Shown: positions 1 to 9,212 of the stretch, in pieces
Numbering within the stretch: position 1 is the stretch's first letter
Layout of the letters: each line of letters begins with the position of its first letter
Source of the DNA: CALCCV01 sp964388665
Lineage (GTDB): Bacteria > Bdellovibrionota > Bdellovibrionia > Bdellovibrionales > Bdellovibrionaceae
Direction of reading: 5' to 3'
Length of the DNA: 64,000 nucleotides
NCBI GenBank assembly: GCA_964388665.1
Contig: CAYMBJ010000010.1
Coordinates: 1-64,000, forward strand
Notes under the pieces: generated by a model
Told to the model about the DNA's origin: nothing
Database searches by the model: none
Seen by the model: the letters and a program-made list of their open reading frames with translations, nothing else
Position numbers and translations under genes: made by a program

Positions 1-263
1 CCAACGCCGCCAAGGGAGAGGTACGTGCTTCGATAGACACAGCTTACAGAGCAAATATCCTGAAAGACATTAGATTTTGGAACTACTTCGAAAATCGCTT
101 CTCATCGGGCGTAGTGGAGGGAATCAACAGAGCTATAAAGACGCTCAAATGGCAGGCCTATGGATATAAAAACATGGATTATTTCAAGGTCAAAATCCTA
201 CAGAAGGTTGGCTATCTAAACTCTAAACACGCCTCCAAATGGATGCTCAATCCAACCTATTGA
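1..263 (+). mobile_element. ISL3-like transposase, C-terminal fragment (cut by window edge)
   Basis: An open frame enters from the left edge (codons in phase with position 3) and ends at TGA 261-263, giving 86 visible residues. The segment FSSGVVEGINRAIKTLKWQA resembles the C-terminal part of ISL3-family DDE transposases, where the last catalytic acidic residue is the Glu of the S-G-x-V-E-G-x-N motif, followed by a basic YGYKNxxYFKxK stretch. The start and the first two catalytic residues lie outside the window, so I cannot say whether the copy is intact. The element end is probably in the following 40 bases (AT-rich stretch ending near GAGGCTCT at 291-298), but without the other end the inverted repeat cannot be confirmed. 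Confidence 0.75.
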
Positions 264-530
264 ATCCACATTTGACCGACAAATAATAGAAAGAGGCTCT
301 GCACTGTAAAAGAACTAGACACTTGCTCATCGCAATTTGAAATCGAAATGTTTACGACACCCCTAGGGGCTCCAAAACGATTTAACAAAGCATCCAGAGC
401 TCGGAGACAGACAAAACCTGGAGGTTTCATTGCATTAGCAGTAGTTGAGAACATTTACGTGGAGATCCTCATGCAGCTTTTTTTTGACCAGCGCTTTGGT
501 TCTGCCTGCATGAGCACAAAGGAGAACTGT

Positions 531-1112
531 ATGAAAATTTTTGCCAAACTCAGCATGCTAGTGATCTTCGGGGTCATAGCCGCCGGTGCCATTGGCTGTG
601 CAAAAAAGAAAAATGATGAATCCACACGAATGCGCGGTCAAAACCAGCAGGTCAACCCTGGCGTCGGTAACGCCGCCATTGATTTTGCGAAATCCCAAGG
701 AATTGAAATTGACCTTGAAAGCATCACGCCACCTGTGATGGATCAGAATGACAATAGGGTCACTTCCAATGTGCTAATAACCACTTCAAACAGTGGCCAA
801 TATGTGTTTCCTTTGACCACCTTTCACGCCCGCAATGCCAATTACCTCAACCCCACCTCTGGCCAATTGAATACCAATGGTCTGCGCCTAGAAGTGAGTG
901 CGGCCTGTACTGCAGCCGTCTGTAGCCCTTACTACCTGATGATCAGTGTCTATCAAGGAAGCCAAGCGGTCATCCAGATGGGCGTACGCAAGTCCTTTAA
1001 TTCCCCTTCAGAATATGATGTCTTTCAATGGATGCCGGGCAACCAGTTTCTCAGCTTCGATAGCATGCGCGGCTATTTGGATGGCAGCCCCTCGCTCAAG
1101 CTCAAAAAATAA
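531..1112 (+). CDS. Predicted lipoprotein of unknown function
   Basis: A 193-residue product beginning MKIFAKLSMLVIFGVIAAG and reaching a lipobox AIGC at about residues 20-23, so it should be exported by Sec and lipidated on Cys23. The mature part is KKKNDES-rich at first and then a soluble, beta-rich looking domain without a family I recognise. The start at 531 was chosen over an upstream in-frame ATG at 348 because AAAGGAG lies just before it and because the signal peptide begins exactly there. A bidirectional terminator follows. Function unknown; a periplasm-facing anchored protein is the safest reading. Confidence 0.8.
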   Translation: MKIFAKLSMLVIFGVIAAGAIGCAKKKNDESTRMRGQNQQVNPGVGNAAIDFAKSQGIEIDLESITPPVMDQNDNRVTSNVLITTSNSGQYVFPLTTFHARNANYLNPTSGQLNTNGLRLEVSAACTAAVCSPYYLMISVYQGSQAVIQMGVRKSFNSPSEYDVFQWMPGNQFLSFDSMRGYLDGSPSLKLKK

Positions 1113-1145
1113 ATCTTCCAGAAGCTTAGCAGTAGGACTTAAGCA

Positions 1146-1180
1146 ATAAAAAAAGGGAAATTTCTTTCCCTTTTTTTATT
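1146..1180. terminator. Bidirectional rho-independent terminator
   Basis: A run of A, then AAAGGGAAA, a TTTC loop, TTTCCCTTT and a run of T. The hairpin is flanked by A-tract and T-tract, so it can stop transcription from both the lipoprotein gene on the plus strand and the opposing outer-membrane gene. Confidence 0.85.
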
Positions 1181-1215
1181 AGCTATATCTCTGCAAACAG
1201 AGAATCAGTACTACT

Positions 1216-2259
1216 TTAGAATACTACTACGAGATCAATTTCATAGTTCAACTCATCAGGGCGAGATGCCATGAATTCACTATTGTCACCTTGTGATCCA
1301 AATGTTCTCTCACCATTGACAAACTTAGTGTTTGCCATTGTCACATCGCCAGAAATCAATGGATTGATTGTGAAATTGTCATTGATGGAAAACTCGGCTC
1401 CGACTTCATAAAGATTGCGTACCTTAAGAAGGTTTGCATTGCTTGCTTGAAAATAGTGTTGCAACCATGTGTAGCCGTAAAATGAAACATTGTCGTTGAT
1501 CGAGTACGAAAGACCAGGACCCTGCCTTAGGGTGTAGTTAGGAATTTTCATTGTGTACTCGCTACCAACAACTTGGTTAGCCGCATTCATAATGGGTTTT
1601 CTTGAAGACTCAACAATACCTTCAGGTACAAACTCCACACGTGGGCTAAGGTACCAATTGAATTTAAAACCACTGCCCAGGTCCCACTTTGGTTGAAAAT
1701 CAACGCGCAGTGTTCCGTTGCTTCTTGTATCGTAGTCCACTTGGTTGACTGGCAGATAGTACCAAAATGTAGCGGATACCTCTGAAGAACCGAGAATGCC
1801 GTCAGAAGCAGGAGTGTTAAAAAGGATTGCGGTTGGATTGAGACCGTCCTGTGAAATATTAGCTGAAGACTGCTGTTCAGAATCATAATTTGTATTGAAG
1901 TACTGCCGCAAAGAAACTTTGCTCTTTTCACCAACCTTGTATCCAAGATCGATAAGGTGCTGAGCTGAAACTTCTGTTTTTTCGTCAGAACCAGGCTTTT
2001 TCACCAATGAGTCAGAGGACGCTGACAAGAGTCCAAGGAAACTCCACTTTTTATCACTGTCGGCCTTTACTGTATCAAAGCTGACGGTGGTTGAATTCAC
2101 TGGACCTTCTACTCCAGTCAATGATGATGCCGCAGCGGGAGCTGTTGCTTCAGTCGCAGGAAGTGTCTTTGCAGGTGCAGTTTTTTTTGTTTCAGCTAGC
2201 GCTGTGCCAGCAATTTGACTAAGCAGTAAGCCCGAGATCAATAGCGTCGCCTTTTTCAT
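1216..2259 (-). CDS. Predicted outer-membrane beta-barrel protein
   Basis: A 347-residue product with a signal peptide (MKKATLLISGLLLSQIAGTALA, cleavage near residue 22), then an Ala/Thr/Pro-rich linker of about 30 residues, then a body with many alternating polar/hydrophobic stretches (for example FKFNWYLSPRVEF, NVSFYGYTWLQHYF) and a C-terminal aromatic residue (LVVVF). A final Phe and amphipathic strands are typical of beta-barrels inserted by the Bam complex. GGGGATTTC precedes the ATG. No family recognised; it may be a porin-like or transport barrel. Monocistronic, facing the lipoprotein gene across a shared terminator. Confidence 0.7.
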   Translation of the reverse strand: MKKATLLISGLLLSQIAGTALAETKKTAPAKTLPATEATAPAAASSLTGVEGPVNSTTVSFDTVKADSDKKWSFLGLLSASSDSLVKKPGSDEKTEVSAQHLIDLGYKVGEKSKVSLRQYFNTNYDSEQQSSANISQDGLNPTAILFNTPASDGILGSSEVSATFWYYLPVNQVDYDTRSNGTLRVDFQPKWDLGSGFKFNWYLSPRVEFVPEGIVESSRKPIMNAANQVVGSEYTMKIPNYTLRQGPGLSYSINDNVSFYGYTWLQHYFQASNANLLKVRNLYEVGAEFSINDNFTINPLISGDVTMANTKFVNGERTFGSQGDNSEFMASRPDELNYEIDLVVVF

Positions 2260-2663
2260 GAAATCCCCTTTTTTTTAGTACGTTTTTATTCATCTCTAAA
2301 ACACGCTTTAACAGATAATGCGCTTTAGCAGATGTTGTTTCGCTAGTGCCTCTACCACCAAAATGCCTAAAAAATCAATGTTTAATCAGCAATTCCAATT
2401 CCACAAATCTCTCTATCTTATCCATTTTACACAAGATTTATAAATTAGGCTGAGCAGCTAAACACTCAAGTTTTCTAGATGGTGCTAATATGCTCCTAAC
2501 ATCCCCCTCAGTTGCAACCAAGGTGCCACGACTTTGGTCGCATTTCAACACCATTTGCCCATTTCTGAAAAAGGGAAAGGATCTCAGAAGTTACAAATTA
2601 AAGATAACATCCAAATTGAAAAATTTGGGACAGGGTGATTCGATTTTAGGAAGCAAGAGATAG
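2260..2663. other. Intergenic region, no gene seen
   Basis: About 400 bases without a convincing reading frame. It should hold the promoter of the minus-strand outer-membrane gene and the 3' end of the peptidase transcript. A 7-bp stem (CCAAATT at 2611-2617 with AATTTGG at 2622-2628, GAAA loop) could help end the peptidase transcript, but no strong T-run follows it. Confidence 0.5.
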
Positions 2664-3341
2664 CTAATTGCGCCCGATGAGCTGCTCGCCAACGGGGAGC
2701 AGTGGTAACGGATCACGAGGAGTTTTGCCCTCGCGGATTTCAAAGTGCAAATGGTAGCCAGATGCGCGGCCCGTTCTGCCCATGGCACCAATCAGTTCGC
2801 CATGTTTTACCTTTTGGCCTTCGCTCACATAAAACTTGTCCAAATGCGCATAAAGAGTCGCCCAGCCATTGTTGTCTTCTATCAATATCATTTTGCCATA
2901 ACCACGAAAGTCTCTGCCGGTATAAATCACTCGTCCCGCTTGGGCCGAAAGAATTGGCGTGCCTCTAGGGGCCGCCAGGTCCAATCCCCAATGCGGTCGC
3001 CTTTTCTTAGGTAGAAAGCCGCGGGTCAGCTTCGCTGAGTCCACTGGCCAGTCAAAATCCATTCCTGATGGATTGTTGGCTCTGCTTCTTAGATTTGAAC
3101 GCCCAGATGAACCTTCAGAACCAACAATGTCGGCACTTTGAAATTCACCATCAGGTTCTGCAATTTCGCGGTCCACAGATGAGGTGAAGCTGGAACAAGA
3201 ATTGAAAACAAAGAGAGCACTTACTAAAAGCAAATTTAACGGCAAACATTTGAAGCGACTAGAATCGCTCCTGTCTTTAGGTTTTGACTCAGCAGTGGTA
3301 GCCTTCGGACTAGGTGTATCTTGTTTCGAGTTGCTAATCAT
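2664..3341 (-). CDS. M23 (LytM) family metallopeptidase, probably lipid-anchored
   Basis: A peptidoglycan peptidase or LytM-type regulator of amidases. The C-terminal domain carries the M23 zinc signature: HWGLD (HxxxD), GYGKMILIEDNNGWATLYAHL, and HLHFE (HxH), followed by the usual RDPLPLLP end. The N-terminus has a long polar leader, then LNLLLVSALFVFNSC, which resembles a lipobox, so the protein is likely anchored at Cys or released to the periplasm. All zinc ligands are present, so it may be catalytically active rather than an EnvC/NlpD-type activator. The start at 3341 was preferred to 3365 because AGGAAAGGAT then serves as ribosome binding site; the longer start would place it inside the coding sequence. 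No LysM domain is visible. Confidence 0.85.
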   Translation of the reverse strand: MISNSKQDTPSPKATTAESKPKDRSDSSRFKCLPLNLLLVSALFVFNSCSSFTSSVDREIAEPDGEFQSADIVGSEGSSGRSNLRSRANNPSGMDFDWPVDSAKLTRGFLPKKRRPHWGLDLAAPRGTPILSAQAGRVIYTGRDFRGYGKMILIEDNNGWATLYAHLDKFYVSEGQKVKHGELIGAMGRTGRASGYHLHFEIREGKTPRDPLPLLPVGEQLIGRN

Positions 3342-3778
3342 CAAGCGGTATCCTTTCCTATTCATTTCGGCTCATGGCGATGCAGACTTTAAAGGTAAAT
3401 ACGTGAAGAAATTCTATTTTGCTGTAAATCGACTAAAACTTGCACAAAAAAATGGAAATGATCCTCCTCTCAATGAGACGCTGTGACTGCCAATTCCAAA
3501 ATTGCAGTGTTACTTATGTGATTGCATTTATTTTCTGGCTGTTCGGAATTGAATGCAAATAGAAAGCTGTGATTTTCTTATCTAAAAAAAAGAATTTCAA
3601 ATTTGCTACTTTAAGGATTCTTTGCTCTCAGTTGTTATTATTGAGAATACGCGAATTGATTTTTTTGCTTTGCCAGAAATGTTTAAAAAAATAAATTGTT
3701 AGCCTAAAAGCGACGATGATTACCGGTCAGAATCGCCGCTGCCACGCTGTAAGGTGAAAAGATTTCCCTGAAAAAGCA
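3342..3778. other. Intergenic region, AT-rich, no gene seen
   Basis: About 440 bases between the peptidase start and the glyA end, both on the minus strand. A short inverted repeat (TTGCATT near 3522 and AATGCAA near 3551) is present. Otherwise I see only AT-rich sequence that must include the peptidase promoter. Confidence 0.4.
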
Positions 3779-5038
3779 CTAGTAGATCGGAAACTGCTGA
3801 CACAGCTCTTTGATTTCGGTATGCACGCGCGACTTTAGTCCGGCATCCTCTGGGCTCGACAGCACTTGATGAATCCAGTCGCCAATCTTTTGCATTTCGG
3901 CTTCTTTCATCCCCCGCGATGTGAGCGCAGGAGTGCCAATTCGAATGCCGCTGGTGACAAAGGGCGAGCGCTTTTCGTTGGGTACTGTGTTTTTGTTTAC
4001 CGTGATCCCCGCTTCATCCAGTGCGCTTTCTGCTAACTTCCCCGTAAGGCTAGATTCACTTAGGTCTAGCAGCAACAAATGATTGTCGGTACCACCTGTA
4101 ACCAGTTTGTAATTGAGGCTCATGAGCTTTTCAGCCAGTGCCTGCGCGTTCTTTACAACTTGCTTGATGTAGGTCTTAAACTCTGGTCGCAGGGCTTCGC
4201 CAAATGCAACTGCTTTTGCCGCAATGACATGTTCAAGTGGGCCGCCCTGAATGCCTGGAAATATTTTTGAATTCATGGCCTTCGCCAAGTCCTCAGACTG
4301 CGTGAGTATCAAGCCACCGCGTGGGCCGCGCAGTGTTTTGTGCGTAGTCGAGGTCACGTAATCGGCGAGCTCCACGGGCGAGCTGTGTTCGCCGGCCGCG
4401 ACGAGGCCTGCAAAATGAGCCATGTCTACCATGAGCTTAGCGCCAACATCTTTTGCAATCTCAGCAAACTTATTAAAGTCCAATGCGCGCGGGTAGGCAG
4501 AATAACCGGCAATGATGAGCTTTGGCTTGACCTCACGGGCCTTTTCCAAAATGGCCTGATAGTTCAAAAGCCCCGTCTGCGCGTCAAGTCCATAGTGATG
4601 AGCTTCAAACAAGAACCCGCTAAAATTTACAGGTGAGCCATGGGTCAAATGGCCGCCGTGTGAGAGGTCCATTCCCAATACAGAATCTCCAGCTTTGATC
4701 GCAGCAAACAGCACGGCCATATTGGCCTGAGAACCAGAGTGAGGCTGAACATTGGCAAACTTAGCAGAGAAGAGCTGTTTGGCCCGCTCTATCGCCAAGG
4801 ACTCAACCTGATCTACATTCTGGCAGCCACCGTAATAGCGCTTGTTGGGATAACCCTCGGCATACTTATTGGTTAAACAAGAGCCCTGCGCCTCCATGAC
4901 TGCGACTGAGGTGTAATTTTCCGAAGCAATCATCTCCAGTCCAAATTGCTGCCGCTCTTCTTCTTGGCTGATAAATCCAAAAATTTCTGGATCCTGTTTT
5001 GCGAGATTTTCAAAGTGGGTGAAGGACTTCTTGGACAT
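3779..5038 (-). CDS. glyA: Serine hydroxymethyltransferase
   Basis: Converts serine and tetrahydrofolate to glycine and 5,10-methylene-tetrahydrofolate in the cytoplasm, the main source of one-carbon units. The 419-residue length is standard. The PLP-binding lysine lies in [14 protein letters not shown], and the N-terminal signature IASENYTS, the [10 protein letters not shown] loop and HGGHLTHG are all present. The ATG directly abuts the rpiB stop codon (no gap), with TAGGAG of the ribosome binding site overlapping that stop, so the two are likely translationally coupled. It is the last gene of the minus-strand housekeeping run. Confidence 0.97.
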   Translation of the reverse strand: MSKKSFTHFENLAKQDPEIFGFISQEEERQQFGLEMIASENYTSVAVMEAQGSCLTNKYAEGYPNKRYYGGCQNVDQVESLAIERAKQLFSAKFANVQPHSGSQANMAVLFAAIKAGDSVLGMDLSHGGHLTHGSPVNFSGFLFEAHHYGLDAQTGLLNYQAILEKAREVKPKLIIAGYSAYPRALDFNKFAEIAKDVGAKLMVDMAHFAGLVAAGEHSSPVELADYVTSTTHKTLRGPRGGLILTQSEDLAKAMNSKIFPGIQGGPLEHVIAAKAVAFGEALRPEFKTYIKQVVKNAQALAEKLMSLNYKLVTGGTDNHLLLLDLSESSLTGKLAESALDEAGITVNKNTVPNEKRSPFVTSGIRIGTPALTSRGMKEAEMQKIGDWIHQVLSSPEDAGLKSRVHTEIKELCQQFPIY

Positions 5039-5503
5039 TTATTCTCCTAGTTTGGCCACACGCTGCTGATGGCGACCGCCTGCAAATGGTGAATTAACAA
5101 AAGTCTGTAACCAGGACTCCGCCTGATCAGCAGAGCAAAAGCGCGCGCCCAAGCATATGACCTGGGCATTGTTATGTGAGCGCGCCAGCTCCGCAATTTC
5201 GCTACTGTAGACAATGGCCGCACGAATCTGTGAGTTGCGATTGGCTTTAATTGCCATCCCCTGTCCGCTCCCGCAAATGAGCACACCTGCGACCTGCAGC
5301 GCGGGTTGTGAATCACGCTGCGATAGTGGATGAGCTATCAGCTGCTGGCAAAGCTTTGCGGCAATGTCCGGATAGTCCACTGAGTCCTTGGTGCTGACGC
5401 CAACGTCAATGATTTCATATTCAGGATGCGCTGCTTTTAGTCGCGTGATCAGCTCGCTTTTAAGTTCAAACCCAGCATGGTCTGCGCCAAAAAATAAAAC
5501 CAT
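5039..5503 (-). CDS. rpiB: Ribose-5-phosphate isomerase B
   Basis: Interconverts ribose 5-phosphate and ribulose 5-phosphate (RpiB/LacAB fold, unrelated to RpiA). Visible motifs are the N-terminal GADHAGFELK, DYPDIAAKL, the catalytic Cys in LICGSGQGMAIKANR, and ARSHNNAQVICLGAR. The 154-residue length fits the family. It sits 33 bases downstream of fabF and directly upstream of glyA; the rpiB-glyA pairing is common in bacteria. The ribosome binding site is weak (AAGGATTG some 15 bases upstream), consistent with dependence on read-through from fabF. Confidence 0.95.
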   Translation of the reverse strand: MVLFFGADHAGFELKSELITRLKAAHPEYEIIDVGVSTKDSVDYPDIAAKLCQQLIAHPLSQRDSQPALQVAGVLICGSGQGMAIKANRNSQIRAAIVYSSEIAELARSHNNAQVICLGARFCSADQAESWLQTFVNSPFAGGRHQQRVAKLGE

Positions 5504-5536
5504 TTCTAAATCAATCCTTTATCCGCTTGCGCCTTA

Positions 5537-6865
5537 CTATATTTTAATTTTGGAAAAAATGCCGCAGGCATTCGTGCCACCAAAACCAAAGCTGTTGTTC
5601 ATAACATGAGTCAACGGAGCACGCCGAGCCTCGCCAGAAACAAAATCGAGATCACACTCTGGACTTGGGTTTTTTAAATTAATTGTGGGTGGAACGATTT
5701 GATCACGCAGAGCCAAAACGCAGAAAGCAGCTTCAAGAGCTCCCGCCGCACCGAGAGTGTGCCCAATCATGCTCTTAGTCGAAGAGACCATTAGCTTTTT
5801 TGCGTGGTCTGAAAACACTGCCTTAATTCCAGCCACTTCAAGTCCATCCCCGACGGGTGTCGATGTTCCGTGGGCATTGATGTACTGAATGTCTGTAGTC
5901 TGCAAACTCGCGTCCTTCAATGCTCGAGTCATTGCCAAAGCACCACCAGCACCCTCTGGCGCAGGGTTGGTCATGTGATGGGCGTCAGAAGAGACGCCGT
6001 AGCCTGTGACTTCACACAAGATCCTTGCCCCGCGAGCCACGGCCGTCTCGAGAGCTTCTAAAATCAAAATGCCACAACCTTCTGCCAAGACAAAGCCGTC
6101 ACGGTCTTTATCAAAGGGTCGGCTCGCTCCGGTGGGGTCGTCGTTTCGAGTCGAAAGCGCTCTCATCGCAGCAAAACCGCCAATGGCCATCGAGCAAACT
6201 GTGGCCTCAGTGCCCCCGGCAATCATCACATCCGCATCGCCACGGCGAATGTATTCAGTCGCCTCACCGATGGAGTGGGCTCCAGTTGCGCAGGCCGAAG
6301 TCACGCTAAAGTTAACACCGCGGGCACCGGTTGCAATCGTGACCTGGCCCGAGGCCAAATTCGTGATCACAGCGGGAATAAAAAAAGGACTGATCCGCGA
6401 GGGCCCTTTTTCTTTAAATTTTGAAAATTGTTCTTCGATCATGGGCAATCCACCCATTCCTGTACCAATCATCACGCCGGTGCGATCGGCACATCCTGCG
6501 CTACGAAGATCCAGATTGGCATCTGCAAGCGCCATCTTGGCAGCAGCCATCGCATAGTGGATAAAAGTATCCATCTTTTTTTGTTCTTTTTTATCTACAT
6601 AAAGGTCTGAATTAAAACCTTTCACCTCACCAGCAAAATGAACATCAAAGCCGGAAGAATCAAATTTTTTAATCGGTGAAATGCCAGATTGACCGGCGAG
6701 AATATTTTTCCAGGTCTCCTCTAATGACAAACCCAGTGGTGTCAAGGCTCCCATTCCGGTCACGACTACGCGACGATTGGGTCGAGGTGGCCTGTGCATT
6801 GACGGGTTGCGATTCTGTTCCTGAATAGGGTCAACCGACGATTGACCTAAAGGGGCTCTTTCCAT
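5537..6865 (-). CDS. fabF: 3-oxoacyl-[ACP] synthase II
   Basis: Condensing enzyme that elongates acyl-ACP with malonyl-ACP. The Cys-His-His triad is visible as TSACATG (Cys192), NAHGTSTPVGD and IGHTLGAAGALEA, and the C-terminal NSFGFGGTNA is present. The protein has an extra leader of about 29 residues rich in Pro, Arg and Gln before the usual RRVVVTGMG start. The leader has a good ribosome binding site (AAGGAG four bases before ATG), so I keep it; an internal Met at residue 23 is the alternative start. It follows acpP at about 40 bases, the classic acpP-fabF order. Confidence 0.96.
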   Translation of the reverse strand: MERAPLGQSSVDPIQEQNRNPSMHRPPRPNRRVVVTGMGALTPLGLSLEETWKNILAGQSGISPIKKFDSSGFDVHFAGEVKGFNSDLYVDKKEQKKMDTFIHYAMAAAKMALADANLDLRSAGCADRTGVMIGTGMGGLPMIEEQFSKFKEKGPSRISPFFIPAVITNLASGQVTIATGARGVNFSVTSACATGAHSIGEATEYIRRGDADVMIAGGTEATVCSMAIGGFAAMRALSTRNDDPTGASRPFDKDRDGFVLAEGCGILILEALETAVARGARILCEVTGYGVSSDAHHMTNPAPEGAGGALAMTRALKDASLQTTDIQYINAHGTSTPVGDGLEVAGIKAVFSDHAKKLMVSSTKSMIGHTLGAAGALEAAFCVLALRDQIVPPTINLKNPSPECDLDFVSGEARRAPLTHVMNNSFGFGGTNACGIFSKIKI

Positions 6866-6909
6866 AAGGCTCCTTCAAGGGGAGGAATGACTTCCTCCCT
6901 GAATGAAAA

Positions 6910-7146
6910 CTACATTTTACCTTTTTTTTCCAAATACGAAGTCACATCATGAACTGTTTTCAGCTTTTCAGCATCTTCATCAGGGATTTCAATTTCGAAT
7001 TCTTCTTCCATCGCCATCACAAGCTCAACGATGTCTAGGCTGTCCGCGCCCAAGTCATCAATAAACGACGCTTCGGGTTTCACCTTCTCAGGATCCACTC
7101 CCAGCTGCTCAACAATGATGTCCTTAATCTTTGGGTTCAGTGCCAT
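6910..7146 (-). CDS. acpP: Acyl carrier protein
   Basis: A 78-residue acidic helical-bundle protein carrying the growing acyl chain on 4'-phosphopantetheine. The attachment serine is in the DSL motif of [26 protein letters not shown] is placed six to seven bases before the ATG at 7146 (MALNPKIKD), so this start is preferred to an in-frame codon seven residues upstream. It is flanked by fabG (238 bases upstream) and fabF (downstream). Confidence 0.97.
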   Translation of the reverse strand: MALNPKIKDIIVEQLGVDPEKVKPEASFIDDLGADSLDIVELVMAMEEEFEIEIPDEDAEKLKTVHDVTSYLEKKGKM

Positions 7147-7384
7147 TTTGTCCTCCCGTAAATCCATGCTAATGGTTCCTTTCGTTTCTAAACAATTAGA
7201 AGTTTTGTAGTTAGTTAGTTCGCTTTTCTTTTATAAATCTTTCGTACTTTTTGTATCTTTTCGTATCGTCTCGTAACTCTTCGAATCTTTAAGTCGTCAA
7301 GTAAGTCGTCGTAAAATCATCACACCTTAAGTCACAGTCATCTAAGGTCCTAATGTATAATTCTTCAATCAAAAAAAATCCAGC
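7147..7384 (-). promoter_or_regulatory. Likely acpP leader/promoter region
   Basis: A 238-base gap inside an otherwise tightly packed fab cluster. It contains an unusual run of short repeats of CGTA/TCGTC-type words between about 7225 and 7315 (TTTCGTAC, TTTTCGTATCG, TCTCGTAAC, AAGTCGTC, AAGTCGTCG). An internal promoter for the highly expressed acpP is the obvious explanation; I cannot pick out a confident -35/-10 pair. Confidence 0.4.
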
Positions 7385-8131
7385 TTAACTCAAATAAAGC
7401 CCACCATTTACAGATAAAGTCTGTCCAGTGATGTATTTTGACTCGTCCATAAGCAAAAACTTCACGGCATGAGCAATATCTTCAATAGTGCCAAAAGTTT
7501 GTAGGGGAACTTGACTGACGATTTCTTTTTTAACGTCATCGCTCAAGACCTCCGTCATCTCAGTCAGGATGAAGCCTGGCGCCACACAGTTGACCCGTAC
7601 ATTACGACTTCCCAGCTCTTTGGCTAGAGACTTTGAAAAACCGATAATGCCAGCCTTACTGGCCGCATAGTTGGTTTGACCAGCGTTTCCCATCAGCCCA
7701 ACCACCGAAGTTAAATTGACTATCGACCCCAATCGAGCCTTCATCATTGACTTGGTCACGGCCTTACAAGCCAAAAAGGTTCCACGCAGATTGGTGTTGA
7801 TTACATGATCAAAATCTTCAGTTTTCATGCGCATCAGAAGTGAATCTTTGGTGATTCCGGCATTGTTTACGAGACCATCAACTTTGCCCCATGCCTTAAT
7901 CACGCTCTCAATGCCCGCCACCACTGACTCTTCCGAACTGATGTCCATTTTTAAAATCTGGTGTTCAGTGCCTGGCAGCGACTTTAGAACCTCTTCTGCC
8001 GATTCTTTTCGCGAAGCATAGGTAAAGGCCACTCGAGCACCAGATTGAGCGAGCTCTCTGACAATTCCGGCGCCAATTCCACGGCTACCACCGGTGACAA
8101 TTATCGATTTTCCAGAGAGGCTCGGCTGCAT
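7385..8131 (-). CDS. fabG: 3-oxoacyl-[ACP] reductase
   Basis: NADPH-dependent reduction of 3-oxoacyl-ACP in each elongation cycle. It is a short-chain dehydrogenase with the TGGSRGIGAGI nucleotide-binding motif, NNAG, the catalytic Ser in LTSVVGLMG, and YAASKAGI (Tyr and Lys). The length of about 248 residues is usual. Start 8131 (MQPSLSGKS) was chosen for its GAGGAG ribosome binding site. It lies about 85 bases after fabD. Confidence 0.96.
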   Translation of the reverse strand: MQPSLSGKSIIVTGGSRGIGAGIVRELAQSGARVAFTYASRKESAEEVLKSLPGTEHQILKMDISSEESVVAGIESVIKAWGKVDGLVNNAGITKDSLLMRMKTEDFDHVINTNLRGTFLACKAVTKSMMKARLGSIVNLTSVVGLMGNAGQTNYAASKAGIIGFSKSLAKELGSRNVRVNCVAPGFILTEMTEVLSDDVKKEIVSQVPLQTFGTIEDIAHAVKFLLMDESKYITGQTLSVNGGLYLS

Positions 8132-8215
8132 CTGACTCCTCATAAAAAAGTTGTTGTTCTTTGATTGCCAACACTCTGGCTTATAAGAAATTGAACTTCA
8201 AGATTTTTCAATGAC

Positions 8216-9181
8216 TCAAAGCTGCGCGGCCACTTCCTTGAGCGATTCCAATGAGTTTACTGATATCACTTGCCAATCACTTTGAATTTTCTTGTTTAGG
8301 CCCTTTAGCACCTGTCCATGCCCCAGCTCGACACCATTGAGACATCCTTGTGCAGATATAAACTCAATGGATTTTTGCCACAGGACAGGCGCGCTGACCT
8401 GGTGAATTAAATTTCCCCTGAGCTGAGTGGCCGCAGTTACGGGCATCGCCGTGTAGTTTTGCACAATAGGTGTTCGTGAATCAGAAAACGAAATGCCCGC
8501 GAAAAATTCCCTCATGCGCTTTTCAGCGGGCGCCATCATTTCGCAATGAAAAGGCGCCGATACTTTCAGTGAAATCAATTTGATTCTTTTGCTTCCGCCG
8601 GAAAGGTGCTGCTCAGGACTAAAGTTGGCCACCAGCCAGTCGATGGCCTGGCGACTTCCGCTCAAGACGATCTGGCCAGGACAATTGTAATTGGCGGGAC
8701 TCAGCGGCGAATGGCCGCTCTCTTTGACTGCAAGCTCGCACAGTGTCTGTGCCTCTTCAGTTGTCGCACCAAGCAAGGCTAGCATTCCTCCCTGACCCAG
8801 CGGCACCGCCTCCTGCATGGCTTTTCCACGCAAGCGCACCGCGCGAATGCCATCGCCAAGACTCAAGGCGCCGCCAGCCACGAGGGCTGCATACTCTCCC
8901 ACTGAATGTCCTAGCAAATAGGTGGGCTGCACATCAGGCAGTTCCGCAACAAAGGCCGCATGCATGGCCAAACTGGTGCAGACGATGGCCGGTTGCGTAT
9001 TTTCAGTCATCGCCAGCTCTTCCTGTGATGCTTCAAAACACAGCTTTGCCATATTGATACCTAAGGCATCACTGCAGGACTCAAAGACTTGGCGTGAAGC
9101 GGGGAATTGGTCGTACCAAAATTTTCCCATGCCGGGAGCTTGACTGCCCTGACCTGGAAAGAGAAATGCAATCTTCTTCAT
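8216..9181 (-). CDS. fabD: Malonyl-CoA:ACP transacylase
   Basis: Loads malonyl groups onto ACP. FLFPGQGSQ is at the N-terminus and the nucleophile elbow GHSVGEYAAL contains the catalytic Ser; the catalytic His lies in APFHCEMM, and the oxyanion Gln in PGQGSQ. The length of about 321 residues fits the family. The ATG at 9181 is preceded by GAGGA, so the longer GTG reading four codons upstream is not needed. It follows fabH by 31 bases and so is in the same transcript. Confidence 0.95.
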   Translation of the reverse strand: MKKIAFLFPGQGSQAPGMGKFWYDQFPASRQVFESCSDALGINMAKLCFEASQEELAMTENTQPAIVCTSLAMHAAFVAELPDVQPTYLLGHSVGEYAALVAGGALSLGDGIRAVRLRGKAMQEAVPLGQGGMLALLGATTEEAQTLCELAVKESGHSPLSPANYNCPGQIVLSGSRQAIDWLVANFSPEQHLSGGSKRIKLISLKVSAPFHCEMMAPAEKRMREFFAGISFSDSRTPIVQNYTAMPVTAATQLRGNLIHQVSAPVLWQKSIEFISAQGCLNGVELGHGQVLKGLNKKIQSDWQVISVNSLESLKEVAAQL

Positions 9182-9212
9182 AAATGTCCTCACTGACTTT
9201 TAACGATGTTAA

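Noticed and set aside
6006..6557. A 183-codon plus-strand frame inside fabF
   Set aside because: It lies opposite a well-supported enzyme gene and has Pro/Ala/Arg-rich antisense composition without a family.
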